A DNA stretch of 48,460 bases, taken from NCBI GenBank assembly GCA_021785975.1, contig JAJYOE010000006.1, positions 1 to 48,460 on the forward strand. The letters run 5' to 3'. Positions 45,266-48,460 of this stretch are shown piece by piece. Numbering within the stretch: the first letter of the stretch is position 1; every line of letters starts with the position of its first letter. The position numbers were made by a program, and so were the translations under genes. The notes below the pieces were generated by a model that was not told where the DNA came from, searched no databases, and worked only from the letters and a program-made list of their open reading frames with translations. This DNA comes from Bacillota bacterium. GTDB lineage: Bacteria > Bacillota > Bacilli > Alicyclobacillales > SLC66.

Positions 45266-47000
45266 TGGGATGTGAAAAAAGAAAACCCTGCATTTCGTCG
45301 TTATTTCTGGAATGTAGGAAATCCCTCTGTTCTTCTGTCTCCACGCCTTCTGCCACAACGCCAAGACGCAAGCTTTGCGCTAGAGTGATAATCGCCTGTA
45401 TGATCGCCGCATCTTCAGGCTGTTTCATCACATCTTTGACAAAAGACTGGTCGATCTTGAGCGTATCGATAGGAAAACGCTTAATGTAATTAAGCGAAGA
45501 GTAACCCGTCCCAAAATCGTCAATCGAAATGGAGATTCCAATCGCTTTTAATGCCTGAAGTGTTTGGATGGTCATTTCGACATCCTGCGCAATGACACTT
45601 TCCGTAATCTCCAGTTCCAGCCATTCAGGGGAAAGTTGAGTCTCTTTTAGGATTCGCTCGATCGTACTGATAAAATCCTGACGCAAAAATTGGCGAAACG
45701 AGAGGTTCACTGCCATCCGAATTGGCTCATAACCTTTTTCCTGCCATTCCTTAGCCTGCAAACATGCTGTTCTCAGCACCCATTCCCCGATCGGAACAAT
45801 GAGACCCGTATCCTCCGCCAAAGGAATAAATTCTGAAGGTGGGATCACTCCCAAATTGTGATGCTTCCATCTAATCAGCGCTTCCACACCCACCACGCGG
45901 TTGAACCTTAAATTGACGCGCGGCTGATAGTGCAAAAAAAGTTCCTGCCGACTTAGCGCTTTGGCTAAATCTTGTTCCAGTGTCAACCGTTCCATCGAAC
46001 CTGTACTCATCGCAGGATTGTACAGATGAAAGTTGTTTTTTCCTCGATCTTTCGCGCGATACATAGCCGTATCCGCATTTCTCATCAACGTTTCCGCATC
46101 TTCACCGTCAAAAGGATAGACACTAACCCCAATGCTTGCCGTCACTCTGAATTCGCGCCCGTCAATCGCAAGGGGCTCTGCGATCTTGATCAGCGCTTGC
46201 TCTGCTATATGATTGATATGGCTAAGATCGCTAGCCTGGACATTGGGAACTAAAATTGCAAATTCGTCTCCACCCATACGGGCAATCGTAACTTCATTCT
46301 GCAAAGCACCACGCAATTGTTCAGAAATGGCCACCAACAACTGATCGCCTACTCCATGTCCCAACGTGTCGTTAACCAGCTTAAACCGATCCAGATCCAG
46401 AATCATTACCGCCAACCAGTTCTCACGATGGTTAACCGACTGAATCGCTTCAGACAAATGGTTGATAAAAAAACTTCGATTAGGGAGTTGCGTCAATGCG
46501 TCTTCATACGCCATTCGCTCCACCAATTTGGCAATTTGCGTAGAACTTAAACTTTCGCTCGCTGTTTCGTCGATGACATTTTCATTCACACTATAAAACA
46601 CGCCATTTTTCCCTGAAAAATCGTTGACAAGCAGTAAAACCTGTGCAACACGGTCTCTGCCCCAAATCGGGATTGAAAACACCCGCAAATGAACGTTAGA
46701 ACCATCTTTTGCGGGTATGATCAAAAAATCCTGCTTACTTTGCAAACTTCCCAATTGACCGTCCTGTTTGCCGAGTAGATAGGCCCATTCATGCTGAAGT
46801 TTTCGCCCCAGCACGTCTTCTCCCAAGCGTTCATTCATACGTTTTGTCAAGTTTCGCGATGCCGGATTCAATCCCTCCAACGCATCTTCAAAATGCAACA
46901 GAAATACTGGGATATTGATGTACTTGAACCAGCGCCTATATCTGATCTCCGCTATATCTTTCAGATCATCTATATTGTTATTATCTTGTATATCCGTCAT
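45204..47000 (-). CDS. GGDEF-EAL cyclic-di-GMP signalling protein with PAS-like N-terminus
   Basis: 598 residues. An N-terminal PAS-like sensor (about 25-130) with [21 protein letters not shown]; then a diguanylate cyclase domain with intact RMGGDEF near residue 243 and [10 protein letters not shown] near 203; then an EAL domain with VEALIRWKH near 375, [15 protein letters not shown] and KIDQSFV, all intact. No membrane helix is seen, so it is cytosolic. Both cyclase and phosphodiesterase motifs look complete, so the net activity cannot be told. ATG at 47000 behind AGAGG; 14 codons of open frame upstream are rejected. Confidence 0.93.
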   Translation of the reverse strand: MTDIQDNNNIDDLKDIAEIRYRRWFKYINIPVFLLHFEDALEGLNPASRNLTKRMNERLGEDVLGRKLQHEWAYLLGKQDGQLGSLQSKQDFLIIPAKDGSNVHLRVFSIPIWGRDRVAQVLLLVNDFSGKNGVFYSVNENVIDETASESLSSTQIAKLVERMAYEDALTQLPNRSFFINHLSEAIQSVNHRENWLAVMILDLDRFKLVNDTLGHGVGDQLLVAISEQLRGALQNEVTIARMGGDEFAILVPNVQASDLSHINHIAEQALIKIAEPLAIDGREFRVTASIGVSVYPFDGEDAETLMRNADTAMYRAKDRGKNNFHLYNPAMSTGSMERLTLEQDLAKALSRQELFLHYQPRVNLRFNRVVGVEALIRWKHHNLGVIPPSEFIPLAEDTGLIVPIGEWVLRTACLQAKEWQEKGYEPIRMAVNLSFRQFLRQDFISTIERILKETQLSPEWLELEITESVIAQDVEMTIQTLQALKAIGISISIDDFGTGYSSLNYIKRFPIDTLKIDQSFVKDVMKQPEDAAIIQAIITLAQSLRLGVVAEGVETEEQRDFLHSRNNDEMQGFLFSHPTSAENLELLLTKIERKASLP

Positions 47001-47038
47001 CAGATTACCTCTGCTTATCCGCATTCCTATGTAGAAGC

Positions 47039-47284
47039 TCATTTATGATGATTTTCGTCCAGTAAGCTTTCATAAAAACGTTGACCTGTTCTCGCATTAT
47101 ACCATACCCGTTGCTTTCTGCCAGTCGTTGGATCTACAGTAATCTCCGCTGTCGGCTCAAATCCAGGAGGAATCCTGTCCGCCGACTGCGTCGCTCTTTT
47201 TTTGCGAGTCATGCTGACATACCAAAAAAAACCTAACACAATCAGTAGTGAGACTATCACATATCCCAGAAAAAAAGCTCCCAT
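47039..47284 (-). CDS. Small single-pass membrane protein, unknown
   Basis: 81 residues: one N-terminal membrane helix ([20 protein letters not shown]) followed by a positively charged MTRKKR stop-transfer and a polar domain with [15 protein letters not shown]. This is a type of small protein often seen in Bacillota next to UPF0145, but I do not recognise a name. Three nt separate it from the UPF0145 gene, so they are cotranscribed. Confidence 0.65.
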   Translation of the reverse strand: MGAFFLGYVIVSLLIVLGFFWYVSMTRKKRATQSADRIPPGFEPTAEITVDPTTGRKQRVWYNARTGQRFYESLLDENHHK

Positions 47285-47287
47285 AAT

Positions 47288-47608
47288 CTATATTTCACTC
47301 ACAATCACAGCTGTGCCATATGCAACAATTTCAGACATGGTTTGACCAATCTCACTCGAATCAAACCGCATCATCACGACGGCATTTGCACCCATTGCAT
47401 GCGCATTTTCCACCAAGCGATCAACGGCAGATCGCCGAGCATCCTCCAACAACTCTGTATACTCCTTGATTTCGCCTCCCACGAGACTGCGAAGTCCAGC
47501 TACCACATTCCCACCAAGACCCCTACTTCTGACCACCACGCCAAAAGCTTGACCCAGTACTTTATCCACTTTGAACCCGGAGATATTTTCCGTGGTAACG
47601 ACTAGCAT
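47288..47608 (-). CDS. UPF0145 (YbjQ-like) protein
   Basis: 106 residues. MLVVTTENISGFKVDKVLGQAFG at the N-terminus and GANAVVMMRFDSSEI near residue 74 are the UPF0145 signature, a homopentameric protein of unknown function related to heavy-metal-binding-like folds. ATG at 47608 behind AAGGGGAG; ten codons of open frame upstream are rejected. Confidence 0.9.
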   Translation of the reverse strand: MLVVTTENISGFKVDKVLGQAFGVVVRSRGLGGNVVAGLRSLVGGEIKEYTELLEDARRSAVDRLVENAHAMGANAVVMMRFDSSEIGQTMSEIVAYGTAVIVSEI

Positions 47609-47687
47609 GCTCGTTCTCCCCTTCATTCTAAAAAGCATAAGGTCATTGTAGCACAGAGGTTTTTATTTCTAAACCATCACTTTGAAA

Positions 47688-47699
47688 GCAAGCACTTGC
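47688..47699. repeat. Small inverted repeat upstream of the MFS gene
   Basis: GCAAG-CA-CTTGC, 5-bp arms, about 80 bp before the MFS start and next to a weak TTGCCT/TATGGT promoter. It may be the site of a TetR- or MarR-type regulator, but chance is possible. Confidence 0.25.
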
Positions 47700-47779
47700 C
47701 TTACTTGATGCGGATTTGATATGGTTAATTTATATCTCAATTCGAATCAATACCACATGACAACAGGGAGCCAATGACG

Positions 47780-48460
47780 ATGGAATCATCAGTGAACATG
47801 ACCAATTCACGCAAATGGTGGATACTCGCCAACATCTCCATTGGGACTTTCATGGCGACACTAGACGGAAGCATTGCCAATGTAGCGCTTCCCACTATTT
47901 CTGGTTCACTACATATCACTTTACAAACCGTTCAATGGGTGGTCACCGCCTATTTGTTAACCATCAGTTCCTTGTTACCGATCGTCGGGAAAATTTCGGA
48001 TCTAGTCGGCAAAGGGAAAGTATATAATGTGGGTTTTATTCTTTTTTCTATCGGTTCCTTACTTTGCAGTTTATCCCCCACGATTGCGCTACTCATTTTA
48101 TCGAGAATCGCGCAAGCCATTGGCGCCTCTTTACTCATGGCCAACAGCCAAGGAATCGTCGCGCAAACCTTCAGCCCCAAAGAACGGGGCAGAGCGCTTG
48201 GCATTACCGGCATGATGGTGTCACTAGGTTCACTGACCGGTCCTGCCATCGGAGGCTTTCTCATCGATGCGCTCGGTTGGCCATCGATTTTCTGGGTGAA
48301 CGTTCCCATTGGCATCATTGGTTTTCTATATGCGTTATGGATATTGCCAAAAGAAAAAGGCACAAAGATTGATAAGTCATTTGACCTCTGGGGATCTGGC
48401 CTTTTTATTGTCGGGATCATCATTTTGCTCTACACCGTATCTAACGGTGAAACGTGGGGA
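47780..48460 (+). CDS. MFS drug exporter, DHA2 (EmrB/QacA) type, 5' part
   Basis: The gene is open to the right edge: 227 residues are visible. The first helix carries FMATLDGSIANVALPTI (the DHA2 motif D1 region), then QWVVTAYLL, motif A-like GKISDLVGKGKVY and the antiporter motif C in LGSLTGPAIGGFL; about seven helices are present. The protein should have 14 helices and export drugs or metabolites with protons. ATG at 47780 is nine nt after GGGAG; an ATG two codons earlier is too close to it. Confidence 0.9.
   Translation, partial: MESSVNMTNSRKWWILANISIGTFMATLDGSIANVALPTISGSLHITLQTVQWVVTAYLLTISSLLPIVGKISDLVGKGKVYNVGFILFSIGSLLCSLSPTIALLILSRIAQAIGASLLMANSQGIVAQTFSPKERGRALGITGMMVSLGSLTGPAIGGFLIDALGWPSIFWVNVPIGIIGFLYALWILPKEKGTKIDKSFDLWGSGLFIVGIIILLYTVSNGETWG

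Overview
The window reads as a chromosomal segment of a Gram-positive, moderate-GC Bacillota, most likely a member of the Alicyclobacillaceae or a close relative. This rests on the Bacillota gene order sufC-D-S-U-B, on SufU instead of IscU, LipL-type lipoate metabolism, a ThrR/PheB-type ACT regulator next to hom-thrC-thrB, a CwlD-like spore amidase, strong AGGAGG-type ribosome sites with many TTG and GTG starts, and sigma-A promoters. The genus is an inference. I saw no rRNA, tRNA, insertion sequence, prophage or CRISPR array.

Region 1 (49-6600): a minus-strand SUF iron-sulfur operon, sufC-sufD-sufS-sufU-sufB, followed by a Rieske ferredoxin and an Rrf2 regulator with three cysteines. A 15-bp palindrome (CGACTAA-T-TTAGTCG) lies just downstream of the -10 of the suf promoter. 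A nearly identical copy sits in the promoter spacer of the next gene, the SufT/MIP18-like factor, which suggests a compact Rrf2 regulon.

Region 2 (6671-14419): a secreted GH18 protein and a small helix-turn-helix protein divergent from a four-gene operon (Ppx/GppA phosphatase, two thymidylate-kinase-like proteins, HD hydrolase). Then come a TerC protein, a VTT/DedA-like membrane protein and a Ca2+/H+ antiporter. The four-gene operon is my best candidate for an undescribed system: the second kinase has a changed P-loop, and the Ppx C-terminal HD-like domain has lost its HD dyad while the separate HD protein keeps it.

Region 3 (14420-21669): an NYN-domain RNase-like protein, FabI, an M42 aminopeptidase, a CwlD-like amidase, and a bacterial XPB helicase with its usual partner protein.

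Region 4 (21711-32204): amino-acid biosynthesis. On the minus strand are ilvE and ilvB-ilvN-ilvC-leuB; on the plus strand thrR-hom-thrC-thrB-proC. The two groups diverge from back-to-back sigma-A promoters whose -35 boxes are 6 bp apart. The ilvE leader holds a ykkC subtype 2 riboswitch, most likely for ppGpp, with an overlapping terminator. Threonine is the precursor of isoleucine, so this one intergenic region may coordinate both branches.

Region 5 (32346-48460): mixed housekeeping genes: DsrE-like protein, thioesterase, small drug/metabolite transporter, a coiled-coil hypothetical, iron alcohol dehydrogenase, metallophosphoesterase, ispG, M20 dipeptidase, ctaB and ctaA (heme A synthesis), lipL, proA-proB, DUF423, a uracil-DNA-glycosylase-like protein, a GGDEF-EAL protein, two small proteins, and the start of a DHA2-type MFS exporter that runs off the right edge.
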